Shown here in pieces: positions 1 through 5,956 of a stretch of 27,926 nt of DNA (the stretch's first letter is position 1; every line of letters begins with the position of its first letter). A model generated the notes under the pieces. The model searched no databases. It was not told where the DNA came from and worked only from the letters and a program-made list of their open reading frames with translations. The position numbers were made by a program, and so were the translations under genes. Source of the DNA: Cyanobacteria bacterium UBA791 (GTDB taxonomy: Bacteria; Cyanobacteriota; Vampirovibrionia; Gastranaerophilales; Gastranaerophilaceae). The stretch is from assembly GCA_002297005.1 (NCBI GenBank), contig DBIX01000047.1:1-27926 (forward strand), given 5' to 3'.

Positions 1-225
1 AAATAAAGTAATATTTTATATTATAAAGTTCATGGTCGTAGTAAATTACTATAATTTGTAAAAAACTTCTAAAACTATTAATTTTATTGATTTTTAGATT
101 TTAAAAAAATTGTAAAAAATAAGTAGTAAAAAAATAGAAAATGTAGAAAAAATAAATTAACTAATAATCCATGTAAAAAACTCAAAATTTTTTACATAGT
201 TTTTTACTTTTTGTATAATGAAGTT
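1..225. other. AT-rich non-coding region upstream of recF
   Basis: No credible gene is present. The stretch is extremely AT-rich and contains several copies of a GTAAAAAA-like octamer (about 58-65, 112-118 and 173-180). A perfect 10-bp inverted repeat (171-180 ATGTAAAAAA and 188-197 TTTTTTACAT, 7-base spacer) overlaps the recF -35 box. I saw no cluster of DnaA boxes (TTATCCACA), so an origin is not supported, although recF often lies near one. Confidence 0.6.
191..219 (+). promoter_or_regulatory. recF promoter, predicted leaderless start
   Basis: TTTACA at 191-196 and TATAAT at 214-219 are separated by exactly 17 bases, a near-consensus sigma-70 promoter. Transcription should begin about seven bases after the -10 box, at 226, which is the A of the recF ATG. 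There is no Shine-Dalgarno sequence. The -35 box lies in the right arm of the 171-197 inverted repeat, so that dyad could be an operator. Confidence 0.75.
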
Positions 226-1323
226 ATGAGATTAAAAAATTTAAAGCTAAAAAACTATAGAAATTATTCAGATGAATCGCTAGAACTTAATAGTGGTAAG
301 AATTTGATTATTGGTAAAAATGCTCAAGGTAAAACAAATATTTTAGAAAGCATTTATTTTTTATCTCATCTTAAATCAACAAGAACTTCTAATAATATGG
401 AACTTCTAAAATTTAACACTCAAGTTATGGAAATTAATTCTGTGTTGGATAAAAATAATACAGATATTGATTTAAGTATAAAATTTGATGATGAGAAGAA
501 AAAAGAATTAAAAGTAAATAATTTGAAAACAACTCCTAAAAATTTCAAAAATATTATTAAAACAGTTCTTTTTTCAACAAATGATTTATTACTTTTAAGA
601 GGTGCACCTCAAGATAGACGTGATTGGTTAGATAGAGCCATATCACAAATTTATCCTATCTATGATGAAAAATTATCTAAATATGAAAAAATAAGAGTTC
701 AAAAAAATAATCTTTTAAAAGATGAAAAATTTAATGATACCTTGCTTGATGTATATAATGAACAGTTAGCTATAACAGGCAGTAACATTGTATTTTTGAG
801 AAAAAAATTTATAAAAGAAATTGAAAATGTAGCAAAAGAAAAACATTCAAATATTTCAGAGGGTGAAAACTTAAAAATTTACTATGTTTCAACATTTGAA
901 ACAGGCGAAAGTATAGAAGAAACTGCGGAAAATTTTAGAAAAGCACTTGATGAAAATAGAGAAATTGAAAGAAGAAAATATCAATCAGTAGTTGGACCAC
1001 ATCGTGATGATATAAGTTTTTGTATAAATGATACAGATTCAATAAAATATGCATCACAAGGGCAACAAAGAACTATTGTTTTATCTCTAAAAATGGCTGA
1101 ACTTGATATTTTAAAAGATAAAATTGGAGAAACTCCAATTCTTTTGCTTGATGATGTTTTGGCTGAACTTGATGATTTAAGACAAAATTTCTTACTAAAT
1201 TCTATTGGCGAAAATATTCAAACAGTTATAACTTCTGTTGATACTTTACTTTTTGATGAAGAATTTTTGAAAGATGTAAAAATATTCAAGGTTGATAACG
1301 GAAAAATTATAGATACTCTTTAG
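226..1323 (+). CDS. recF: DNA replication/repair protein RecF
   Basis: RecF is an SMC/Rad50-like ATPase that helps load RecA at single-strand gaps with RecO and RecR. The 365-aa product has the normal family length. The Walker A motif GKNAQGKT is at residues 30-37, the ABC-type signature SQGQQR near 277-282 and Walker B ILLLDDVLAELDD near 305-317. I chose ATG 226 over an in-frame TTG at 211 because that TTG overlaps the -10 box and because MRLKNLKLKNYRNY is the usual RecF N-terminus. The 3' end overlaps the convergent glutaredoxin gene by 17 bp. dnaA, dnaN and gyrB are not adjacent within the window, although recF usually lies among them. Family assignment is secure. Confidence 0.95.
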   Translation: MRLKNLKLKNYRNYSDESLELNSGKNLIIGKNAQGKTNILESIYFLSHLKSTRTSNNMELLKFNTQVMEINSVLDKNNTDIDLSIKFDDEKKKELKVNNLKTTPKNFKNIIKTVLFSTNDLLLLRGAPQDRRDWLDRAISQIYPIYDEKLSKYEKIRVQKNNLLKDEKFNDTLLDVYNEQLAITGSNIVFLRKKFIKEIENVAKEKHSNISEGENLKIYYVSTFETGESIEETAENFRKALDENREIERRKYQSVVGPHRDDISFCINDTDSIKYASQGQQRTIVLSLKMAELDILKDKIGETPILLLDDVLAELDDLRQNFLLNSIGENIQTVITSVDTLLFDEEFLKDVKIFKVDNGKIIDTL

Positions 1324-1540
1324 TTAAATATTCAATAATATCTGCACTTTCGTACATAACGTTACCTGTGTTTGTATCAACTATAAAAGGTACTTGACGC
1401 TTTTTACCTATTTTTAAAAGCTTATTAAAATTTTCATGCTCATTAATGTCTAATAATTTGTATTCAATATTATTACTGTCTAAAAAATCAATAACTTTTT
1501 TGCAATATGGACAAGTAGATAGATAGTATAAATTTATCAT
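1307..1540 (-). CDS. Glutaredoxin-like thiol-disulfide oxidoreductase
   Basis: A 77-aa single-domain thioredoxin-fold protein of glutaredoxin size. The dithiol active site CPYC is at residues 10-13, the cis-proline segment QVPFIVD near 49-55 and the glutathione-binding-like ESADIIEYL near 64-72. It should reduce protein disulfides or glutathione-mixed disulfides in the cytoplasm; the true reductant cannot be told from sequence. The start is supported by AAAGGAG 6-7 bases upstream on the minus strand. It is transcribed toward recF and overlaps its 3' end by 17 bp, with no hairpin terminator between them, so antisense 3' ends are likely. A GrxC/NrdH-like role is possible; I give no symbol. Confidence 0.9.
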   Translation of the reverse strand: MINLYYLSTCPYCKKVIDFLDSNNIEYKLLDINEHENFNKLLKIGKKRQVPFIVDTNTGNVMYESADIIEYLTKEYL

Positions 1541-1634
1541 AATTTTCTCCTTTTATTTGATTTTAAAAATAAAATTATAAAATTTATATTGGATAATAGA
1601 TTAATTTTTATTTAAAAATGTCGTGTTTAAAATA

Positions 1635-1696
1635 TTTATTCAAATCTAACCATACCTTTTATGTCATTCTGAACTTGTTTCAGAATCTTACCAACG
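1635..1696 (+). repeat. Dispersed hairpin repeat, copy A (left of nuclease gene)
   Basis: A 62-bp unit matching 4778-4839 at 56 of 62 positions without gaps. Its core has TGTCATTC at 1662-1669, a perfect stem ATTCTGAA / TTCAGAAT (loop CTTGT), then GAATCT and ACCAACG. Bases 1662-1693 recur inverted at 2024-2055 with 30 of 32 matches. The family resembles short palindromic repeats dispersed in many bacterial genomes. Confidence 0.9.
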
Positions 1697-1701
1697 TAGT
1701 A

Positions 1702-1710
1702 TGCTATAAT
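1702..1710 (+). promoter_or_regulatory. Extended -10 promoter of the GIY-YIG gene
   Basis: TGCTATAAT is a perfect extended -10 element (TGnTATAAT, hexamer at 1705-1710). It ends six bases before the ATG at 1717, so the mRNA is predicted to be leaderless. It lies immediately inside repeat copy A, between the repeat and the gene. Confidence 0.7.
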
Positions 1711-1716
1711 TAATCT

Positions 1717-2007
1717 ATGAAAAAATCTTATTTTGTATATATTTTAACCAATTTTGAAGAAACAACATTTTATATTGGAGTAACAAGTAATCTTCAAAAA
1801 CGTATATGGGAACACAAGAATAAAATAGTAGAGGGTTTTACAGAAAAATATAACGTAGATAGATTAATATATTATGAACAAACAGAAGATGTAGAAACTG
1901 CATTAAACAGAGAAAAACAATTAAAACGTTGGCATAGACGATGGAAGATAAATTTGATAAAAGAATTTAATCCAGAAATGAAAGATTTATTTGAGAGTAT
2001 CATTTAA
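1717..2007 (+). CDS. Small GIY-YIG family endonuclease, repeat-bracketed
   Basis: A 96-aa single GIY-YIG nuclease domain of the short UvrC/URI-like group (COG2827/YhbQ type). Visible motif parts are FVYIL (residues 6-10, the GIY position), YIG (19-21), the catalytic-type Arg in NLQKRIWEH (R29), and the C-terminal Glu in NREKQLKRWHRRWK (E66). No other domain is attached. It has no Shine-Dalgarno sequence and sits behind a TGCTATAAT promoter six bases before ATG. The gene is bracketed by inverted copies of a hairpin repeat (1662-1693 and 2024-2055). Family assignment is firm. The biological role of such small proteins is poorly known; a role in mobilising the flanking repeats is my inference. 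Confidence 0.9.
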   Translation: MKKSYFVYILTNFEETTFYIGVTSNLQKRIWEHKNKIVEGFTEKYNVDRLIYYEQTEDVETALNREKQLKRWHRRWKINLIKEFNPEMKDLFESII

Positions 2008-2023
2008 TTTATCTATTCCAAGC

Positions 2024-2055
2024 TGGTAAGATGCTGAAACAAGTTCAGCATGACA
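2024..2055 (-). repeat. Dispersed hairpin repeat, copy C (inverted)
   Basis: Reverse complement of 1662-1693 with only two differences. The differences are compensatory: the stem is ATGCTGAA / TTCAGCAT here and ATTCTGAA / TTCAGAAT in copy A, so base pairing is kept. It begins 16 bases after the nuclease stop codon. Confidence 0.9.
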
Positions 2056-2065
2056 GTTTATTTAT

Positions 2066-2099
2066 TGTCATTGCGAGTGAAATGAAGCAATCCAAAAAT
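2066..2099 (+). repeat. Second dispersed repeat family (TGTCATTGC...GCAATCC), copy 1
   Basis: TGTCATTGC ... GAAGCAATCCAAAAAT with ATTGC/GCAAT pairing. A second copy lies at 4681-4715, with one indel. The form matches a widespread bacterial intergenic repeat, TGTCATTGCGAG...GAAGCAATCC. It sits 10 bases beyond repeat C. Confidence 0.85.
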
Positions 2100-2184
2100 T
2101 TTGACCAATTATAGTTGGTAAAATTATATAAATTATTCATTATTAACAATTGTAAATACGAATTTAAAATGTATGAAACTCAAG

Positions 2185-2215
2185 TATAATGCACTATATG
2201 ATATGATATGATATG
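2185..2215 (+). promoter_or_regulatory. Possible promoter and (ATATG)4 tandem repeat before the 147-aa gene
   Basis: TATAAT at 2185-2190 lacks a clear -35 box. It is followed by four exact copies of ATATG (2196-2215). If this promoter is used, the mRNA has a leader of about 110 bases before ATG 2306, with the pentamer array near its 5' end. The rest of the 298-base gap 2008-2305 holds repeats C and D and nothing else I recognise. Confidence 0.4.
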
Positions 2216-2305
2216 AGGTGTTTTGTGTCTGAGTTTGGCAATTTTTAGACTTGTTTTTACTTACATGTATTATAAGTGTTTATTGTGTAGTAAAGGTAGG
2301 TAAGA

Positions 2306-2749
2306 ATGAATATTAATACAAATCTAGGTGTAGCAAATCCAAATTTTGGTGCAAAAGTTAGAAAAAATAATACCTTAAATACGTTTATAGATGGAATGTC
2401 TGATTCTCAATATAAAACATATCAAAAAACTTTAAACAGATTAGAAAAGCTTTCTCCTGGAGATGTACTTGAAGTTTATTCAAAAGATAATAGTGGAGGC
2501 GGTAAAGCATATTTTCTACGTAATATAGATAAACCTAATTCTGAAACAAAAATCAATACTAGTTTAGGCGATTTTGCAGATGTTAAAGAATTTTTAAATA
2601 TTCTAAAAAATGTAATAACTCCAAAAACAAAGGAAACAGATAAATTGTTAAAAGAACCTGCAACAAAGGATCAAAGATCTTTTGGTGAAAAGTTAAGTGA
2701 TTTCTTTTCAAAAGGTGATGATAATGATGTTACAGCATACAGATATTAA
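2306..2749 (+). CDS. Orphan 147-aa protein with NPNFGAK N-terminus
   Basis: I do not recognise a family. The 147-aa product is hydrophilic, with no signal peptide or membrane segment. It begins with a short variable tail carrying NPNFGAK (residues 11-17), which I associate, without proof, with lineage-restricted Gastranaerophilales proteins. A middle part (about 45-100) contains LSPGDVLEVYSKD and GKAYFLRN, which reads like a small beta-rich fold, and the C-terminus is charged and low-complexity. The start is supported by AAAGGTAGG about six bases upstream. A strong terminator follows at 2791-2820. It looks like a real monocistronic gene. Function unknown. Confidence 0.75.
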   Translation: MNINTNLGVANPNFGAKVRKNNTLNTFIDGMSDSQYKTYQKTLNRLEKLSPGDVLEVYSKDNSGGGKAYFLRNIDKPNSETKINTSLGDFADVKEFLNILKNVITPKTKETDKLLKEPATKDQRSFGEKLSDFFSKGDDNDVTAYRY

Positions 2750-2790
2750 AATAAAATATAGTGTAAGCTAAACAAAATAAAAATTAACAA

Positions 2791-2820
2791 AGGCGAAGCC
2801 ATTGGCTTCGCCTTTCTGTT
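2791..2820 (+). terminator. Rho-independent terminator / repeated hairpin
   Basis: Perfect 10-bp stem AGGCGAAGCC / GGCTTCGCCT with loop ATT, followed by TTCTGTTT. The stem core GGCGAAGCC/GGCTTCGCC recurs at 4734-4760, so it may be a dispersed repeat used as a terminator. Confidence 0.8.
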
Positions 2821-2830
2821 TAAAAAATTT

Positions 2831-2860
2831 ACAGTAGGTCGGCTTTACTAAGCCGACATT
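2831..2860. repeat. Palindromic hairpin GTCGGCTT/AAGCCGAC
   Basis: Perfect 8-bp stem at 2838-2845 and 2850-2857 with loop TACT. There is no long T-run, so it is a weak terminator. Its style matches short palindromic repeats common in bacterial intergenic DNA; this is the only copy in the window. Confidence 0.6.
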
Positions 2861-2878
2861 TAACTTTATTTGTTAGAT

Positions 2879-2907
2879 TTGTAAAAACCTTAAAAATGTA
2901 GTACAAT
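2879..2907 (+). promoter_or_regulatory. Promoter of the M49-like peptidase gene
   Basis: TTGTAA at 2879-2884 and TACAAT at 2902-2907 are separated by 17 bases. The predicted start near 2914 gives a leader of about 36 bases that ends in AGAGGA before ATG 2950. Confidence 0.65.
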
Positions 2908-2949
2908 AAGTACGCAAATTAAGGTATTAATTAAAAAAGAGGATAAAAA

Positions 2950-4677
2950 ATGGATAATAAATTTGAATTAAATTTATCAACAGAAGAACTAGAAAAAAGA
3001 ACTGATAAAGAATATTTAGCACCAAAAGTTTTATTAAAACCTGATGCTAAAGAATATTTAGAATTAGCTGATGGTGACAAACAAGCTGTAAAACATTTAG
3101 TTAAAACAGCTCAAATTATTGATGAAGTGTTTATGCAAATGGATAATGAAAACAACCTTGCATTCAAAAAATTCTTAGAAGAAGAAACTGCAAAAGGTAA
3201 CAAGGATGCAGAATTATCATTAAAATTATTCAATGCTCAAAAAGGTATTTCTGGTATCGATATGATGTCAAATATGGTTACTCTTGCAAAAGGTCAAGAA
3301 GAAAGACCTGGAAAAGCTTTTTATCCAGCTGATTTAGATAAAGATGAATTTTGCAACATCTTAATTAAAATGTTGCAAAACGGTGAAAAAGATAAAGTAG
3401 CAAAGATTTTAAATCAACGTTCAATAGTAGAACGTGACGGTGACAAATTAAAAGCAATTGATTACTGTGATAAATTCAAAAAAGAATTTACTCAAATGGC
3501 AGATGAATTAGAAAAAGCATCAGAAGTTTCTACAAATGCTGATTTTAACGAATATTTAAAACTTCAAGCAAAAGCATTACGTGAGGCTGATCCTATGTTA
3601 GATGCTTATGCTGATAAAAAATGGGCAGAACTTCAAGACACACCTCTTGAATACACGATTACTCGTGAGCAATACGCAGACAGAATGACTGGTTTCGTTA
3701 TGGAGAACGAAGAATTATTAAAACTTTTGAATGATGCTGGAATTGTTCCTCAATCAAAAGACTCACTAGGTTGCCGTGTTGGTATTGTTAACAAAAAGGG
3801 TACAGAAGATTTATTAGCAATCAAAAAATATTTACCAATGTTAGCTGAAAAAATGCCTTTGGCAGATAAATACAAACAAGTTATTTCAGCGGACGGTGAT
3901 GCTAAACAAACAATGGTTGATGTTGATTTGATTTCACTTACAGGTGACGGCGGTTCATACAGAGGTGGAGTTACTTTAGCCGAAAACTTACCAAACGGTG
4001 ATAAATTATCTCTAACAATTGGTGGTGGCAGAAGAAATGTTTACCATAGACAAATCAGAATAACTTCTCAACCAGAAAAAATTCAAAAAAGATTAAATGC
4101 AATTTTGGATAAAAAATTCCACGAATTGTACAACGAAGAGGCTGACCATTGGTTTACTATTGGTCATGAAAATGCTCACTCACTTGGACCAAAAGAGGGT
4201 GATGAGGGTTTAGGAAAATACAGAAACATTATTGAAGAAAACAAGGCTGATATGGGTTCTCTATCATTCCTAGATGATTTAGTAAAAGCAGGCATGTATA
4301 CAGAAGATCAAAGAACACAAATTATTGTAAACTTCTGTACAAATTCTTTCTTAAAATCAAAACCTACAATGAACCAAGCACATAGAGTTCGTACAGTAAT
4401 GCAAGCTAATTACTTTATGAAAGAAGGTGCTATCAAGGTTAATGATGATGGCAAAATTGAAATTGATATAGAAAAAGCAGTTCCAACAGCAAGAAAAATG
4501 TTGACTGAAATCATCGAGGTTCAATTATCAGGTGATTTTAAAACAGCTGAAAACTTTATCAATAAATACTTTGTATGGACAGATGCAAATGAAACAATTG
4601 CAAAAGAATTAAGAGAAGTAAGCAAAACTCTTAATGGCGTAGTTGTTTCACCACTTGAAGAAGAACTTTTGAAATGA
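2950..4677 (+). CDS. M49-like (dipeptidyl-peptidase III family) zinc metallopeptidase
   Basis: A 575-aa cytoplasmic-looking protein with no signal peptide. The zinc motif HENAH is at residues 406-410 (TIGHENAHSLGPK), followed by IIEENKAD at 427-434. This matches the M49 pattern of HExxH-GP plus EExxAD, with H406, H410 and E430 as likely zinc ligands and E407 as catalytic base. PLEYTITREQYADRMTG (about 236-252) also fits the M49 fold. M49 enzymes remove dipeptides from short peptides. The protein is shorter than eukaryotic DPP III (about 700 aa) and has HExxH rather than HExxxH, as in bacterial and plant Nudix-linked relatives. Start: AGAGGA eight bases before ATG. The gene stands alone between repeats, with copy E three bases past its stop codon. 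The exact subfamily is uncertain. Confidence 0.7.
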   Translation: MDNKFELNLSTEELEKRTDKEYLAPKVLLKPDAKEYLELADGDKQAVKHLVKTAQIIDEVFMQMDNENNLAFKKFLEEETAKGNKDAELSLKLFNAQKGISGIDMMSNMVTLAKGQEERPGKAFYPADLDKDEFCNILIKMLQNGEKDKVAKILNQRSIVERDGDKLKAIDYCDKFKKEFTQMADELEKASEVSTNADFNEYLKLQAKALREADPMLDAYADKKWAELQDTPLEYTITREQYADRMTGFVMENEELLKLLNDAGIVPQSKDSLGCRVGIVNKKGTEDLLAIKKYLPMLAEKMPLADKYKQVISADGDAKQTMVDVDLISLTGDGGSYRGGVTLAENLPNGDKLSLTIGGGRRNVYHRQIRITSQPEKIQKRLNAILDKKFHELYNEEADHWFTIGHENAHSLGPKEGDEGLGKYRNIIEENKADMGSLSFLDDLVKAGMYTEDQRTQIIVNFCTNSFLKSKPTMNQAHRVRTVMQANYFMKEGAIKVNDDGKIEIDIEKAVPTARKMLTEIIEVQLSGDFKTAENFINKYFVWTDANETIAKELREVSKTLNGVVVSPLEEELLK

Positions 4678-4680
4678 AAA

Positions 4681-4715
4681 TGTCATTGCAAACGAATGTG
4701 AAGCAATCCAAAAAT
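4681..4715 (+). repeat. TGTCATTGC...GCAATCC repeat, copy 2
   Basis: Same family as 2066-2099: TGTCATTGC, a variable middle with about one base more, then GAAGCAATCCAAAAAT. It begins three bases after the peptidase stop codon. Confidence 0.85.
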
Positions 4716-4733
4716 AAAAATTATTATTAACTT

Positions 4734-4760
4734 AGGGGCGAAGCCAACGGCTTCGCCCCT
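4734..4760. terminator. Strong hairpin shared with 2791-2813, possible terminator
   Basis: Perfect 12-bp stem AGGGGCGAAGCC / GGCTTCGCCCCT with loop AAC, followed by GTTGTTT. It lies between the converging peptidase and proC genes. Its core is identical to the hairpin at 2791-2813. Confidence 0.65.
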
Positions 4761-4777
4761 GTTGTTTAATGAAATAA

Positions 4778-4839
4778 TTTATTCAAATCTTGTCATACCT
4801 TTCATGTCATTCTGAACTTGATTCAGAATCTGACCAACG
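4778..4839 (+). repeat. Dispersed hairpin repeat, copy B
   Basis: 62 bp aligned without gaps to 1635-1696 (56 of 62 identical). TGTCATTC starts at 4805, the stem is ATTCTGAA / TTCAGAAT (loop CTTGA), and GAATCTGA ends at 4833. It pairs in inverted orientation with copy F, with no gene between them. Confidence 0.9.
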
Positions 4840-4862
4840 ACCGCATTATCCATTCACCAACC

Positions 4863-4892
4863 TCAGATTCCGGATCGTAGTCCGGAATGACA
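4863..4892 (-). repeat. Dispersed hairpin repeat, copy F (inverted, variant interior)
   Basis: Reads TGTCATTC...GAATCTGA on the minus strand, so the ends match copy B. The interior is a different palindrome: ATTCCGGA / TCCGGAAT with a six-base loop (stem 4867-4888 on the plus strand). Conserved ends with an interchangeable self-complementary middle show that pairing is conserved, not sequence. Confidence 0.8.
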
Positions 4893-4927
4893 AAGTATAT
4901 TATTTATAACTCACTTATACAATTCAT

Positions 4928-5722
4928 TTATCCCAATTCAGAAGCTTTTTGAGCTGTATTTTTGATAATTTCTTCAAACAATTTTGTGCTATTCAATTCT
5001 TTCATTGTGTTAACACCAACCTCTGTGCATCCGCCTTTTGTAGCTACGCTTGAAACAAGTTCAGGGACAGTTTTTGTACGGTTTAGAGTCATTTTAGCAG
5101 AACCAATTCCTGTTTGAATTGCTAACATAAGAGCTTTTTCATAGTCCATTCCAAGTTTTACACCAGCTTGAGCCATATCTTCAAAAATTTGATAGAAAAA
5201 TGCTGGACCAGAGCCTGAAATTGCTGTTACTATATCTATTTGATTTTCAGGAACAGTAATAACTTTTCCAACTTGTGAAAGCATATCTGTTACAAATTTT
5301 TCTTCTTTTTCTGTTGCAAATTTGCCCAAACAAATTCCGCACATGCCCTCACTAACAAGCATTGGAGTATTTGGCATGACTCTTACAACTGGTGATTTGT
5401 CGACAATTTCTTCGATGTTAGAGGTTTTTACACCAGCAGCAATTGAAACGACTAATTTTCCGTTAATTTCTTCTTTTATTTCATTTAAAACATTTTTAAT
5501 TTGATTAGGTTTTGTTGCAAGTATAATAATTTCTGAATTTTTTGCAACTTCTTTATTATTAGTGATAACAGTTATTTTTAAAGTTTTACTTCTATCAGAG
5601 GCAGATTTATCAGTATGAGTAGAGGCTAAAATGTCTGTAATATTTGTAAAACCTGAGTTTAAAAGTCCTTTTATAATTGCACTTGCCATTTCACCACAAC
5701 CGATAAACCCTAGTTTTTTCAT
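4928..5722 (-). CDS. proC: Pyrroline-5-carboxylate reductase
   Basis: Catalyses the last step of proline synthesis, NAD(P)H-dependent reduction of pyrroline-5-carboxylate. The 264-aa product is normal in length. The Rossmann motif GFIGCGEMASAIIKGLL opens the protein, ILATKPNQI lies near residue 67, VVRVMPNTPMLVSEG near 112-126, and the P5CR dimerisation/active-site helices SGSGPAFFYQIFEDMAQAGVKLG and VSSVATKGGCTEVG follow. The ATG is preceded by GGGGGT about nine bases upstream. It is divergent from rpmH, with about 80 bases between them. Nothing unusual. Confidence 0.96.
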   Translation of the reverse strand: MKKLGFIGCGEMASAIIKGLLNSGFTNITDILASTHTDKSASDRSKTLKITVITNNKEVAKNSEIIILATKPNQIKNVLNEIKEEINGKLVVSIAAGVKTSNIEEIVDKSPVVRVMPNTPMLVSEGMCGICLGKFATEKEEKFVTDMLSQVGKVITVPENQIDIVTAISGSGPAFFYQIFEDMAQAGVKLGMDYEKALMLAIQTGIGSAKMTLNRTKTVPELVSSVATKGGCTEVGVNTMKELNSTKLFEEIIKNTAQKASELG

Positions 5723-5803
5723 GCTTTTACCCCCATTGACTAATTTTTATTTTTTATTTAACATAATGATAATAATATAAATATAAACAAAAAGGAAAAT
5801 ATC

Positions 5804-5956
5804 ATGAAACGCACACTAGAAGGTACAAAAGCAAAAAGACAAAAAGTTAGTGGATTCAGAGCTAGAATGGCTACTCCAGGCGGACAAGAAGTTTTAAACA
5901 GAAGAAGAGCTAAAGGTAGACACCAAATCGCTATTACTGCTAAAGAACGTGCTTAG
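5804..5956 (+). CDS. rpmH: 50S ribosomal protein L34
   Basis: A 50-aa basic protein, MKRTLEGTKAK...SGFRARMATPGGQEVLNRRRAKGRH, a full match to the L34 pattern with a slightly longer C-terminal tail (QIAITAKERA) than the usual 44-46 residues. It is a structural component of the large ribosomal subunit. AAAAAGGA lies about eight bases upstream of the ATG. Its last eight bases overlap the GTG start of rnpA. This is the classical rpmH-rnpA pair. Confidence 0.97.
   Translation: MKRTLEGTKAKRQKVSGFRARMATPGGQEVLNRRRAKGRHQIAITAKERA

Noticed and set aside
211..225. TTG start of recF at 211, adding five residues
   Set aside because: It lies on the -10 box TATAAT (214-219); ATG 226 gives the usual RecF N-terminus.
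1..225. Replication origin upstream of recF
   Set aside because: AT-rich and near recF, but no DnaA-box cluster is present; one TTATCCA near 4847 is isolated.
1662..2055. Classical insertion sequence or MITE with target-site duplication
   Set aside because: I could not find a convincing direct duplication outside the inverted repeats, and the enzyme is not a known transposase; kept as a hypothesis in findings only.
1635..4892. CRISPR array
   Set aside because: The repeats are palindromic, dispersed, differently oriented and irregularly spaced; there is no repeat-spacer periodicity and no cas gene.
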